A DNA stretch of 64,000 nucleotides. Origin: Glandiceps talaboti. Lineage: Eukaryota > Hemichordata > Enteropneusta > Spengelidae. Of this stretch, positions 1 to 14,100 are shown one piece after another. The notes under the pieces were generated by a model. The model was not told the origin of the DNA and searched no databases. It worked only from the letters and a program-made list of their open reading frames with translations. The DNA lies in the NCBI RefSeq assembly GCF_964340395.1, contig NC_135556.1:1169001-1233000 (forward strand). The letters are read 5' to 3'. Made by a program: the position numbers and the translations under genes. Positions within the stretch are counted from its first letter, which is position 1; each line of letters begins with the position of its first letter.

Positions 1-246
1 TTTGACCAAAAATCACATTTTTTGACCCAAATCACACACCTGTGATGCGATCATTTTGATTTGAACAATTTCCCAACTAGACACCCAAGGTAATGGATCC
101 ACCAAATATCATGGCAATCGGTTTAGTGGTTTTTGACTTTAAGTTGTTTACACACACACACACACACACACACAGACAGACAGACAGACAGACAGACGCC
201 GGGCGATCCCTATAGCACTACTGAACCTCAGTTCAGTTGTGCTAAA
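1..246 (+). repeat. End of a microsatellite-bearing interspersed repeat (pearl/Helentron-like), cut by the window edge
   Basis: Unique-looking AT-rich sequence runs into a (CA)n tract, then a (GACA)n tract at about 151-197, a short GC-rich stretch, and a terminal hairpin at 213-244 whose arms begin TAGCAC and end GTGCTA. This order (body, CA/GACA microsatellite, terminal hairpin) recurs in other repeats of the window. It matches the layout of pearl-type and Helentron-associated elements of molluscs. No coding sequence is visible. Family assignment is inference. Confidence 0.5.
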
Positions 247-298
247 AACATATAGATTAGCGATGAATCTGTCTGTCTGTCTGTCCCCCAGAAGGTGC

Positions 299-1526
299 TA
301 TGTTTTATGACTCGGTAAACTATAACAATGGAATAGAAAATATGAAAGACAAATTGTCAGAAATAAAAGCTGAGCATATTGATGCAAATTTTTTAATAGC
401 TGGGGATTTTAACGCTAGATGTGGAACTTTAGCAGATTACATCCTTGATGATGATACTGAATTTGTCAATGGTATAATAGAAGATTATTTATCAGATCAC
501 TTTTGTTTACCAAGGAAGGCAAAAGATTTAGTAGTAAATAATTTTGGTACAAGCTTAATCTCTCTGTGTTGTTCCTTGGCAGTTCATTTTCTAATGGTCG
601 AGTACTAGGAAATAAGGACGGTAATTTTTCTTGTATTGCAAACAGGGGTAAGGAGCACGGTGGATTATGTATGTGCATCTAGTAGTTTATTTGAATATAT
701 TTCTAGTCTTGAAATCCCAACAATATTAGGTTCTGATCACTTTCTGCTTGTGTTCAGTATGAAGTGTAATTACACTATAAATGATAGCCCAATCTCTGAA
801 AACTCTGAAAATATTATTAAAGGGGTCTACAAATGGAAAGAAGATGCCAGTGGTACCTTTCAAAACTTTTTCACATTACATAGTACCCAGGATAAAATTA
901 ATGAATTACAACAACTAGTTGAAACAGATGTAAACCAGCAGTAAATGACTTGTCAGAACTTCTTCAAGAAGCAGGAAATAGACCAGGGATGTTTTTACCA
1001 TACAAGGCTAAGAAAGACAGATATTGCCAACAGCAATCAAAATGGTATAATGATAATGATTGTAAAAGAATGTGAGATAAAAAATTCTACTGAGAAATTT
1101 ACAGTCTCTGGCAGTGATAGAGACTATAGTGAGTATTGTAAAGTTAGAAATGAATATTCCAAAATTTGTAAGGATAAATATAAACTTTATCAAGATACAC
1201 AAAAAGAAAAGCTAAAAGAGGAACAAAATATGAATGCATTGTGGAAGATTCTCAAAGGGTACAAATATTCTGGCAACCCACAAAATTCCATCGGTATTTC
1301 GGATTTGCCTCACTTTTAATGCAAATGAGGATGATGGAAATGTTTTTTGAAAATGAATTGTTTTCTACTGAGCAGATTGATTCCCACGATGAACATTCAC
1401 ATGATTATGAAACTAATATTTTGAATGAACCAATTACAAATGATGAAATTATGCAAAGTATTAAACATTTAAAGAATAATAAATCAGCTGGCCCAGACCA
1501 GCTGGTGGGGGAATTCTTTACCACAT
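299..1526 (+). mobile_element. Degenerate non-LTR retrotransposon, endonuclease and start of reverse transcriptase
   Basis: Frame-shifted pieces of one LINE polyprotein. The segment at 300-608 contains AGDFNARCG, the GDFN motif of the apurinic-type endonuclease. The segment at 636-944 contains LGSDHFLL, the SDH motif closing that domain. After a lysine-rich linker (945-1319), the piece near 1424-1520 reads KNNKSAGPDQL, the usual start of the reverse-transcriptase domain. At least three frame changes separate the pieces, so it is dead. The coding sense is then broken by a repeat (1527-2796). It lies in antisense orientation to GEMIN5, whose downstream exons are out of the window. Clade not fixed; jockey/CR1/L2-like organisation. 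Confidence 0.8.
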
Positions 1527-2796
1527 ATAAACTGAATGTCTTCCGTAAGGGCAAAGTTTTGAGATTGTCGTTCCACAGACAATTGTTGGAATACAATTGT
1601 TGGAACATATGTAATAAGTTATTTTTTCTCATTGATTGCTATTTGCCCATTGCTGTTAATGATCTCCTGGCCAACCACAACATGTACTGTGACATTTGTT
1701 GAGAATGTAAAAAAAAATAATAAGCGCATCGTCGTACCACTTTAGACAACATATCCTGACGAGAAACTATTTTTTTCCTTTTTAGTGGCCTACAAAAATA
1801 TGCCAATAATTTATTAAAACTAAAAGCAACATCAATAATATTTTTAGGACAAGTGTGCTTTGGTATCGCAAATGCATGTATTTGAAGTGTGCATTCTTGA
1901 GATATAGCCTAATTAACGAAAACCATCAATTATGTAAATTTCTCGTTAATATTCTTGGGATGTTTACAGAAACTTAATCAGTTCTTGTCACTACCCTACA
2001 GAACACATGCAATAAATTTTGTTTGAATTAAGCCAGTCGTGTTTTAGAAAATGGTGATAAAGTCGCAACACTTTAGACGACATTTCCTGACGAGAAACTA
2101 TTTTTTTTCTTTTTTGTGGCCAATCAAAAATATGCCAATAACTTATTAAAACTAAAAGCTACATTAGTAATATTTTGAGGACAGGTGCGCTTTGGTATCG
2201 CAAATGTGTGTACCAAGTTATAATGAATTTGAAGTGTGCATTCTTGAGATATTGCCTAATTACCGAACATCATTAATTACGTAAATTGCTCATTAATATT
2301 CACAGGATTTTTACCAAAACCTAATAAAGTCTTGCCATTACCCTACGGAATACGTCCTCAAAATTCCGTTTGAATTGAGCAAGCCGATATGGAGAAAACG
2401 ATGACACAGATCCTTTAATGTCCATGACGATAGTGTGTACAGTGTACCGAAAATATGCCAATATCTTATTTAAACTAAAAGCTACCTTAGTAATATTTTC
2501 AGGACAGGTGCACTTTGGTATCGCAAATGTGTGTACCAAGTTATAATGAATTTGAAGCATGCATTCTTGAGATATAGCCTAATTACAGAAAATCATTAAT
2601 TACGTAAATTGCTCATTAATATTCACAGGATTTTTACCAAAACCTAATAAAGTCTTGCCATTACCCTACGGAATGCGTCTTCAAAATTTTGTTTGAATTG
2701 AGCAAGCCATTATGGAGAAAACGATGACACAGACAGACAGACACACACACAGACACACAGACTTCCACCCATAAATATATCTCTTCCTTACGGAAG
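1527..2796 (+). repeat. Non-autonomous repeat with ~320-bp core units, GACA microsatellite and terminal stems (pearl/Helentron-like)
   Basis: It starts with ATAAACTGAATG followed by TCTTCCGTAAGGG and ends with the palindrome CTTCCTTACGGAAG at 2783-2796. Inside are about three imperfect copies of a ~300-320 bp unit (near 1735, 2060 and 2380; recognisable by CTGACGAGAAACTA and CAAATGTGTGTACC), then a CAGACAGA/CACA microsatellite near 2729-2760. It interrupts the reverse-transcriptase reading of the LINE. No open frame of note. Similar ends are shared with the element at 2904-3972. Confidence 0.65.
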
Positions 2797-2903
2797 AAAA
2801 AACCACAGGAGGAGTATTGTTGCCACTTATGAACAAAGTTTTCAATAATTTTCAGGAATTTTCCCAGAAGGGTGGGCAAAGGGGATTATTATACCAATAT
2901 ATA
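2797..2903 (+). mobile_element. LINE fragment, reverse transcriptase finger region
   Basis: A short stretch between two repeats translates, with one frame slip, to MNKVFNNFQE and then FPEGWAKGIIIPIYKP. This is the conserved segment of LINE reverse transcriptases just after the AGPD start motif. It continues the LINE seen at 299-1526 and shows the repeat at 1527-2796 inserted into that copy. Confidence 0.7.
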
Positions 2904-3902
2904 AACCAGATTTAAACTGAATGCCTCCCGTAAGGGAATCACTAATTATGCAAATAACTCATTAAAATTGAAAAAAAACTATGGTAACAGGCTTTGTTTT
3001 TGGACAAGCATGCTTTCTTCAGTTAATGTATGTGCCAAATTATACGGAATTTGAAGAGTGCATGATACTGCTTAATTACTGAATATCGTTCATTATTCAA
3101 AATACTCATTAAAAGGTAAAAGTTGTAGCAACAAACTTCATAGGACAGGTGAGTATTATTATGGTTGATATATGTATCATAGTATACGAAATTTGAAGCT
3201 TGCATTTTTAAGATACAACGTAGTTACCTAAAATCATTCATTGTGCCAATTTTTCATTAAAGCTATACGCTATAGCACCAAATTTTACAGGACGTACCTG
3301 CTTTGTTGTGCCCAATTACCAAGAATAATTAATTATGCAAATTATTCATTAACACTGAAAGATACATCAACAAGCTTTACAGGACATGTGCGATTGTTAT
3401 GGTTAACATGTGTACTAAATTATATTGAAATTGAAGTATGTATTCTTATGATATAGCCTAATTACCGAAAATCATTAATTATGCAAATTATTCATTAACA
3501 CTGTAAGGTACATCAACTAACTTTATAGGACATATGTGTTTTCTTATGGTTAACGTATGTACTAAATTATGTTGAATTTGAAGTACGTATTCTTAAGATA
3601 TAGCCTAATTACCAAAAATAATTAATTATGCAAATTATTCATTAACGCTGTAAGATACATCAACGAATTTTATAGGACAAATGTATGTTGTTATGTTTAA
3701 TGAATACACTAAATTACATTGAAATTGAAGTATGCAGTCTTAAGATATTGCGTAATTAGTTGATTTCATTAATATGCAAATTTCTCTAATTAAACATTAA
3801 CAGTTCTGGCTCAAAACCTAATCAGATCTAGCTATTACCCTAAAGATTATATCTCCCAAATTTCATTACAATTGAGCCAGCCGATTTTTAGAAAATGATG
3901 AC

Positions 3903-3933
<31 letters not shown>

Positions 3934-3972
3934 TTCCCCTTTTAATACCTCCCGTACCCTTACGGGGGGTAA
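2904..3972 (+). repeat. Pearl/Helentron-like element, copy 1 (147-bp core units)
   Basis: It begins AACCAGATTTAAACTGAATG then CCTCCCGTAAGGG, and ends with a GACA tract (3904-3932) and a terminal hairpin ACCTCCCGTA / CCCTTACGGGGGG (3946-3970). The body has five to six imperfect units of ~147 bp, each with AATTATGCAAATTATTCATTAA-like sequence (for example at 3330, 3477 and 3624). The same element lies inverted at 37789-38754. The palindromic ends, core array and microsatellite match pearl elements of bivalves, now viewed as Helentron-related. The palm of the LINE reverse transcriptase is missing across this point. Confidence 0.7.
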
Positions 3973-5160
3973 AAATGATTCTATCATGGTAAAAAGATTA
4001 CCTGTGTAAGTTACTATAAATACCTTGGAATGTTTTTTGCATGTAGGGGTTGTTGGGGAAAGGCAGTCACCACTCTCGCCCAACAAGCAAATGAAAATAT
4101 GTCAATTCTACGAAAATTTAGCATGAAACTTTTCTCTAGCTTTAAACTTTAAACTTTTTAATTCTATGGTGAAACCAATTTTAATTTACGCTTCAGAAAT
4201 CTGGGGTTGCAAAGAGTATTGAGAGGGTGCAGTTAAAATATTGTCGTGTCGTGTTAGAACAAATACCTCCAGTAATGCGGTGTTGGGTGAATGTAGTAGA
4301 ATGCCTCTTTTTGTTGATTGTATTAAACGTTGTATCAAATATTGGTTAATTTTGATTCACATGGATAATTCAAGGCTTCCCTGTAGGGCCTATAAAATGT
4401 TATACAATTTGGATGGACAAGGTAAAATAACTTGGGCAAGTCATGTTAGCAACTTATTGCAAAGTTATGGTTTTAATTCTGCATGGATGGCTCAAGAGGT
4501 TGCCAATCAAGAATATTTTTTGTCATTATTTATGTCTAGAGTCATTGAAGTAGCACACCAGGAATGGCATACTAATATTCAAGAGGATAAAACACTTTAT
4601 CACTACAGAAACTTTAAGTCACTTTTAGAACCAGAGAAATACATTACGGATTTACCAGACAAATATCTTATTTCAGCTATTTCTCGTATTAGATGTTCAT
4701 GTGATAGCCAACTGGTATGTGTGAAAGGAAGACAGTTGAATATAGAAAGAAATTAGAGGATTTGTAAATTTTGCACTAAAAGTGAGGTAGATGATGAATT
4801 TCATTTTATTTTGACATGCCCCTACTCTGAGGAATTACGAACCAAATATATTTTACCCCATCTTCTAGAAAACAGAACCTATTACACTTTTATTAAACTT
4901 ATGCAGGCAAAAGACAGATATGAAACCATTCGACTGGCTAAATTTATTTTCAAAAGCTTTAAGAAAAGACAAAATAATACAGAAATATAATGTTTTTTTG
5001 ATTTCTATTGCTACTGATGTGTACAGTGATCTTATTTGTGAAATTTCTTTTTTTTTACCAAGTAAACTTTGAACATATGAAGCTTATGAGGCTGTGAAAT
5101 ATATCGAAAGGTCAATGGCCTAGTTTATGCAAATAAAACCTTAATTCAATTGAATTGAAT
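3973..5160 (+). mobile_element. LINE fragment, reverse transcriptase thumb, C-terminal zinc motif and 3' tail
   Basis: After the repeat the LINE resumes with TCYYKYLGMFF and AQQANENMSILRKF, typical of the thumb, then YASEIWG. A long piece at 4241-4756 and a frame-shifted tail contain CKFC, DEFHFILTCP and LRTKY, the cysteine/histidine motif at the C terminus of this LINE class. The 3' end is AT-rich with a short ATTGA-type tandem tail (5138-5160) that abuts the satellite. The YADD-containing palm is absent, and several stops and shifts show the copy is dead. Confidence 0.78.
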
Positions 5161-8100
5161 AACCATGTGTATTACACAGTGACCACTTGTAAGATAACCA
5201 ATGCATGTGTACTACACAGTAACCACTTAAAAGATGGCCATGTGTATTACACAGTGACCACTTATAAGATAACCATATGTATTACACAGTGATAACTTGT
5301 AAGATAACCATGTGTATAACACAGTGACCACTTATAAGATAACCATGTGTATAACACAGTGACCACTTATAAGATAACCATGTGCATTACACAGTAACTA
5401 CTTATAAGATAACCATGTGTATTACACAGTGACCACTTATAAGATAACCATGTGTATTACACAGTGACTACTTATAAGATAACCATGTGTATTACACAGT
5501 GACTACTTATAAGATAACCATGTGCATTACACAGTGACTACTTATAAGATAACCATGTGTATTACACAGTGACTACTTATAAGATAACCATGTGTATAAC
5601 ACAGTGACCACTTATAAGATAACCATGTGCATTACACAGTAACTACTTATAAGATAACCATGTGTATTACACAGTGACCACTTATAAGATAACCATGTGT
5701 ATTACACAGTGACTACTTATAAGATAACCATGTGTATTACAGTGACTACTTATAAGATAACCATGTGTATTACACAGTGATAACTTGTAAGATAACCATG
5801 TATATTACACAGTGACTACCTATAAGATAACCATGTGTATAACACAGTGACCACTTGTAAGATAACCATGTGTATTACACAGTGATAACTTGTAAGATAA
5901 CCATGTGTATAACACAGTGACCACTTATAAGATAACCATGTGTATTACACAGTGACTACTTATAAGATAACCATGTGTATTACACAGTGACTACTTATAA
6001 GATAACCATGTGCATTACACAGTGACTACTTATAAGATAACCATGTGTATTACACAGTGACTACTTATAAGATAACCATGTGTATTACACAGTGATAACT
6101 TGTAAGATAACCATGTGTATTACACAGTGACTACTTATAAGATAACCATGTGTATTACACAGTGACCACTTGTAAGATAACCATGTGTATTACACAGTGA
6201 CCACTTATAAGATAACCATGTGTATTACACAGTGACTACTTATAAGATAACCATGTGTATTACACAGTGACCACTTGTAAGATAACCATGTGTATTACAC
6301 AGTAATTACTTATAAGATAACCATGTGTATTACACAGTGACCACTTGTAAGATAATCATGTGTATTACACAGTGACCACTTATAAGATAACCATGTGTAT
6401 TACATAGTGACTACTTATAAGATAACCATGTGTATTACACAGTGACCACTTGTAAGATAACCATGTGTATTACACAGTAATTACTTATAAGATAACCATG
6501 TGTATTACACAGTGACCACTTGTAAGATAATCATGTGTATTACACAGTGACCACTTGTAAGATAACCATGTGTATTACACAGTGACCACTTATAAGATAA
6601 CCAAGTGTATTACACAGTGACTACTTATAAGATAACCATGTGTATTACACAGTGATAACTTGTAAGATAACCATGTATATTACACAGTGACTACCTATAA
6701 GATAACCATGTGTATAACACAGTGACCACTTGTAAGATAACCAAGTGTATTACACAGTGATTACTTATAAGATAACCATGTGTATTACACAGTGACCACA
6801 TGTAAGATAACCAAGTGTATTACACAGTGACCACTTATAAGATAACCAAGTGTATTACACAGTGACTACTTGTAAGATAACCATGTGTATTACACAGTGA
6901 TAACTTGTAAGATAACCATGTGTATTACAGTGATTACTTATAAGATAACCATGTGTATTACACAGTGACCACTTATAAAATAACCATGTGTATTACACAG
7001 TGATAACTTGTAAGATAACCATGTATATTACACAGTGACTACCTATAAGATAACCAAGTGTATTAAACTGTGACTACTTATAAGATAACCATGTGTATTA
7101 CACAGTAACTACTTATAAGATAACCATGTGTATTACACAGTGACCACTTATAAGATAACCATGTGTATTACACAGTGATAACTTGTAAGATAACCATGTG
7201 TATTACACAGTGACTACTTATAAGATAACCATGTGTATTACACAGTGACCACTTGTAAGATAACCATGTGTATTACACAGTGACCACTTATAAGATAACC
7301 ATGTGTATTACACAGTGACTACTTATAAGATAACCATGTGTATTACACAGTGACCACTTGTAAGATAACCATGTGTATTACACAGTAATTACTTATATGA
7401 TAACCATGTGTATTACACAGTGACCACTTGTAAGATAACCATGTGTATTACACAGTGACCACTTGTAAGATAACCATGTGTATTACACAGTGACCACTTA
7501 TAAGATAACCATGTGTATTACACAGTGACTACTTATAAGATAACCATGTGTATTACACAGTGACCACTTGTAAGATAACCATGTGTATTACACAGTGACC
7601 ACTTATAAGATAACCATGTGTATTACATAGCGACTACTTATAAGATAACCATGTGTATTACACAGTGACCACTTGTAAGATAACCATGTGTATTACACAG
7701 TAATTACTTATAAGATAACCATGTGTATTACACAGTGACCACTTGTAAGATAATCATGTGTATTACACAGTGACCACTTGTAAGATAACCATGTGTATTA
7801 CACAGTGACCACTTATAAGATAACCAAGTGTATTACACAGTGACTACTTGTAAGATAACTATGTGCATAACACAGTGACCACTTGTAAGATGACCATGTG
7901 TATTACACAGTGACCACTTGTAAGATAACCATGTGTATTACACAGTGACTACTTATAAGATAACCAAGTGTATTACACAGTGACTACTTGTAAGATAACC
8001 ATGTGTATTACACAGTGACTACTTGTAAGATAACCAAGTGTATTACACAGTGACTACTTATAAGATAACCATGTGTATTACACAGTGATAACTTGTAAGA

Positions 8101-11100
8101 TAACCATGTATATTACACAGTGACTACCTATAAGATAACCATGTGTATAACACAGTGACCACTTGTAAGATAACCAAGTGTATTACACAGTGATTACTTA
8201 TAAGATAACCATGTGTATTACACAGTGACCACATGTAAGATAACCAAGTGTATTACACAGTGACCACTTATAAGATAACCAAGTGTATTACACAGTGACT
8301 ACTTGTAAGATAACCATGTGTATTACACAGTGATAACTTGTAAGATAACCATGTGTATTACAGTGATTACTTATAAGATAACCATGTGTATTACACAGTG
8401 ACCACTTATAAGATAACCATGTGTATTACACAGTGATAACTTGTAAGATAACCATGTGTATTACACAGTGACTACTTTTAAGATAACCAAGTGTATTAAA
8501 CTGTGACTACTTATAAGATAACCATGTGTATTACACAGTAACTACTTATAAGATAACCATGTGTATTACACAGTGACCACTTATAAGATAACCATGTGTA
8601 TTACACAGTGATAACTTGTAAGATAACCATGTGTATTACACAGTGACTACTTATAAGATAACCATGTGTATTACACAGTGACCACTTGTAAGATAACCAT
8701 GTGTATTACACAGTGACCACTTATAAGATAACCATGTGTATTACACAGTGACTACTTATAAGATAACCATGTGTATTACACAGTGACCACTTGTAAGATA
8801 ACCATGTGTATTACACAGTAATTACTTATAAGATAACCATGTGTATTACACAGTGACCACTTGTAAGATAACCATGTGTATTACACAGTGACCACTTGTA
8901 AGATAACCATGTGTATTACACAGTGACCACTTATAAGATAACCAAGTGTATTACACAGTGACTACTTGTAAGATAACCATGTGTATAACACAGTGACCAC
9001 TTGTAAGATGACCATGTGTATTACACAGTGACCACTTGTAAGATAACCATGTGTATTACACAGTGACCACTTATAAGATAACCAAGTGTATTACACAGTG
9101 ACTACTTGTAAGATAACCATGTGTATTACACAGTGACTACTTGTAAGATAACCAAGTGTATTACACAGTGACTACTTATAAGATAACCATGTGTATTACA
9201 CAGTGATAACTTGTAAGATAACCATGTATATTACACAGTGACTACTTATAAGATAACCATGTGTATAACACAGTGACCACTTGTAAGATAACCAAGTGTA
9301 TTACACAGTGATTACTTATAAGATAACCATGTGTATTACACAGTGACCACATGTAAGATAACCAAGTGTATTACACAGTGACCACTTATAAGATAACCAA
9401 GTGTATTACACAGTGACTACTTGTAAGATAACCATGTGTATTACACAGTGATAACTTGTAAGATAACCATGTGTATTACACAGTGATTACTTATAAGATA
9501 ACCATGTGTATTACACAGTGACCACTTATAAGATAACCATGTGTATTACACAGTGATAACTTGTAAGATAACCATGTGTATTACACAGTGACTACTTATA
9601 AGATAACCAAGTGTATTAAACTGTGACTACTTATGAGATAACCATGTGTATTACACAGTAACTACTTATAAGATAACCATGTGTATTACACAGTGACCAC
9701 TTATAAGATAACCATGTGTATTACACAGTGACTACTTATAAGATAACCATGTGTATTACACAGTGACCACTTATAAGATCACCATGTGTATTACACAATG
9801 ACCACTTATAAGATAACCATGTGTATTACAGTGACTACTTATAAGATAACCATGTGTATTACACAGTGACCACTTATAAGATAACCATGTGTATTACACA
9901 GTGACTACTTATAAGATAACCATGTGTATTACACAGTGACTACTTATAAGATAACCATGTGTATTACACAGTGACTACTTATAAGATAACCATTTGTATT
10001 ACACAGTGACTACTTATAAGATAACCATGTGTATTACACAGTGACTACTTATAAGATAACCATGTGTATTACACAGTGATTACTTATAAGATAACCATGT
10101 GTATTACACAGTGACCACTTATAAGATAACCATGTGTATTACACAGTGACTACTTATAAGATAACCATGTGTATTACACAGTGACAACTTATAAGATAAC
10201 CATGTGTATTACACAGTGACCACTTATAAGATAACCATGTGTATTACACAGTGACAACTTATAAGATAACCATGTGTATTACACAGTGACCACTTATAAG
10301 ATAACCATGTGTATAACACAGTGACCACTTATAAGATAACCATGTGTATTACACAGTGACTACTTATAAGATAACCATGTGTATTACACAGTGACCACTT
10401 ATAAGATAACCATGTGTATTACACAGTGATAACTTGTAAGATAACCATGTGTATTACACAGTGACTACTTATAAGATAACCATGTGTATTACACAGTGAC
10501 CACTTGTAAGATAACCATGTGTATTACACAGTGACCACTTATAAGATAACCATGTGTATTACACAGTGACTACTTATAAGATAACCATGTGTATTACACA
10601 GTGACCACTTGTAAGATAACCATGTGTATTACACAGTAATTACTTATAAGATAACCATGTGTATTACACAGTGACCACTTGTAAGATAACCATGTGTATT
10701 ACACAGTGACCACTTGTAAGATAACCATGTGTATTACACAGTGACCACTTATAAGATAACCATGTGTATTACACAGTGACTACTTATAAGATAACCATGT
10801 GTATTACACAGTGACCACTTGTAAGATAACCATGTGTATTACACAGTGACCACTTATAAGATAACCATGTGTATTACATAGTGACTACTTATAAGATAAC
10901 CATGTGTATTACACAGTGACCACTTGTAAGATAACCATGTGTATTACACAGTAATTACTTATAAGATAACCATGTGTATTACACAGTGACCACTTGTAAG
11001 ATAATCATGTGTATTACACAGTGACCACTTGTAAGATAACCATGTGTATTACACAGTGACCACTTATAAGATAACCAAGTGTATTACACAGTGACTACTT

Positions 11101-14100
11101 GTAAGATAACTATGTGCATAACACAGTGACCACTTGTAAGATGACCATGTGTATTACACAGTGACCACTTGTAAGATAACCATGTGTATTACACAGTGAC
11201 CACTTATAAGATAACCAAGTGTATTACACAGTGACTACTTGTAAGATAACCATGTGTATTACACAGTGACTACTTGTAAGATAACCAAGTGTATTACACA
11301 GTGACTACTTATAAGATAACCATGTGTATTACACAGTGATAACTTGTATAAGATAACCATGTATATTACACAGTGACTACCTATAAGATAACCATGTGTA
11401 TAACACAGTGACCACTTGTAAGATAACCAAGTGTATTACACAGTGATTACTTATAAGATAACCATGTGTATTACACAGTGACCACATGTAAGATAACCAA
11501 GTGTATTACACAGTGACCACTTATAAGATAACCAAGTGTATTACACAGTGACTACTTGTAAGATAACCATGTGTATTACACAGTGATAACTTGTAAGATA
11601 ACCATGTGTATTACAGTGATTACTTATAAGATAACCATGTGTATTACACAGTGACCACTTATAAGATAACCATGTGTATTACACAGTGATAACTTGTAAG
11701 ATAACCATGTGTATTACACAGTGACTACTTATAAGATAACCATGTGTATTACACAGTGACCACTTGTAAGATAACCATGTGTATTACACAGTGACCACTT
11801 ATAAGATAACCATGTGTATTACACAGTGACTACTTATAAGATAACCATGTGTATTACACAGTGACCACTTGTAAGATAACCATGTGTATTACACAGTAAT
11901 TACTTATAAGATAACCATGTGTATTACACAGTGACCACTTGTAAGATAACCATGTGTATTACACAGTGACCACTTGTAAGATAACCATGTGTATTACACA
12001 GTGACCACTTATAAGATAACCAAGTGTATTACACAGTGACTACTTGTAAGATAACCATGTGTATAACACAGTGACCACTTGTAAGATGACCATGTGTATT
12101 ACACAGTGACCACTTGTAAGATAACCATGTGTATTACACAGTGACCACTTATAAGATAACCAAGTGTATTACACAGTGACTACTTGTAAGATAACCATGT
12201 GTATTACACAGTGACTACTTGTAAGATAACCAAGTGTATTACACAGTGACTACTTATAAGATAACCATGTGTATTACACAGTGATAACTTGTAAGATAAC
12301 CATGTATATTACACAGTGACTACTTATAAGATAACCATGTGTATGACACAGTGACCACTTGTAAGATAACCAAGTGTATTACACAGTGATTACTTATAAG
12401 ATAACCATGTCTATTACACAGTGACCACATGTAAGATAACCAAGTGTATTACACAGTGACCACTTATAAGATAACCAAGTGTATTACACAGTGACTACTT
12501 GTAAGATAACCATGTGTATTACACAGTGATAACTTGTAAGATAACCATGTGTATTACACAGTGATTACTTATAAGATAACCATGTGTATTACACAGTGAC
12601 CACTTATAAGATAACCATGTGTATTACACAGTGATAACTTGTAAGATAACCATGTGTATTACACAGTGACTACTTATAAGATAACCAAGTGTATTACACA
12701 GTGACAACTTATAAGATAACCATGTGTATTACACAGTGACCACTTATAAGATAACCATGTGTATAACACAGTGACCACTTATAAGATAACCATGTGTATT
12801 ACACAGTGACTACTTATAAGATAACCATGTGTATTACACAGTGACCACTTATAAGATAACCATGTGTATTACACAGTGATAACTTGTAAGATAACCATGT
12901 GTATTACACAGTGACTACTTATAAGATAACCATGTGTATTACACAGTGACCACTTGTAAGATAACCATGTGTATTACACAGTGACCACTTATAAGATAAC
13001 CATGTGTATTACACAGTGACTACTTATAAGATAACCATGTGTATTACACAGTGACCACTTGTAAGATAACCATGTGTATTACACAGTAATTACTTATAAG
13101 ATAACCATGTGTATTACACAGTGACCACTTGTAAGATAACCATGTGTATTACACAGTGACCACTTGTAAGATAACCATGTGTATTACACAGTGACCACTT
13201 ATAAGATAACCATGTGTATTACACAGTGACTACTTATAAGATAACCATGTGTATTACACAGTGACCACTTGTAAGATAACCATGTGTATTACACAGTGAC
13301 CACTTATAAGATAACCATGTGTATTACATAGTGACTACTTATAAGATAACCATGTGTATTACACAGTGACCACTTGTAAGATAACCATGTGTATTACACA
13401 GTAATTACTTATAAGATAACCATGTGTATTACACAGTGACCACTTGTAAGATAATCATGTGTATTACACAGTGACCACTTGTAAGATAACCATGTGTATT
13501 ACACAGTGACCACTTATAAGATAACCAAGTGTATTACACAGTGACTACTTGTAAGATAACTATGTGCATAACACAGTGACCACTTGTAAGATGACCATGT
13601 GTATTACACAGTGACCACTTGTAAGATAACCATGTGTATTACACAGTGACCACTTATAAGATAACCAAGTGTATTACACAGTGACTACTTGTAAGATAAC
13701 CATGTGTATTACACAGTGACTACTTGTAAGATAACCAAGTGTATTACACAGTGACTACTTATAAGATAACCATGTGTATTACACAGTGATAACTTGTATA
13801 AGATAACCATGTATATTACACAGTGACTACCTATAAGATAACCATGTGTATAACACAGTGACCACTTGTAAGATAACCAAGTGTATTACACAGTGATTAC
13901 TTATAAGATAACCATGTGTATTACACAGTGACCACATGTAAGATAACCAAGTGTATTACACAGTGACCACTTATAAGATAACCAAGTGTATTACACAGTG
14001 ACTACTTGTAAGATAACCATGTGTATTACACAGTGATAACTTGTAAGATAACCATGTGTATTACAGTGATTACTTATAAGATAACCATGTGTATTACACA

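Noticed and set aside
120-200. Telomere-like or regulatory CA/GACA tract
   Set aside because: The same tract occurs near the terminal hairpin of several interspersed repeats, so it is part of those elements.
300-4756. Active LINE gene
   Set aside because: Endonuclease, fingers and thumb are in different frames, the palm is missing, and two repeats interrupt it.
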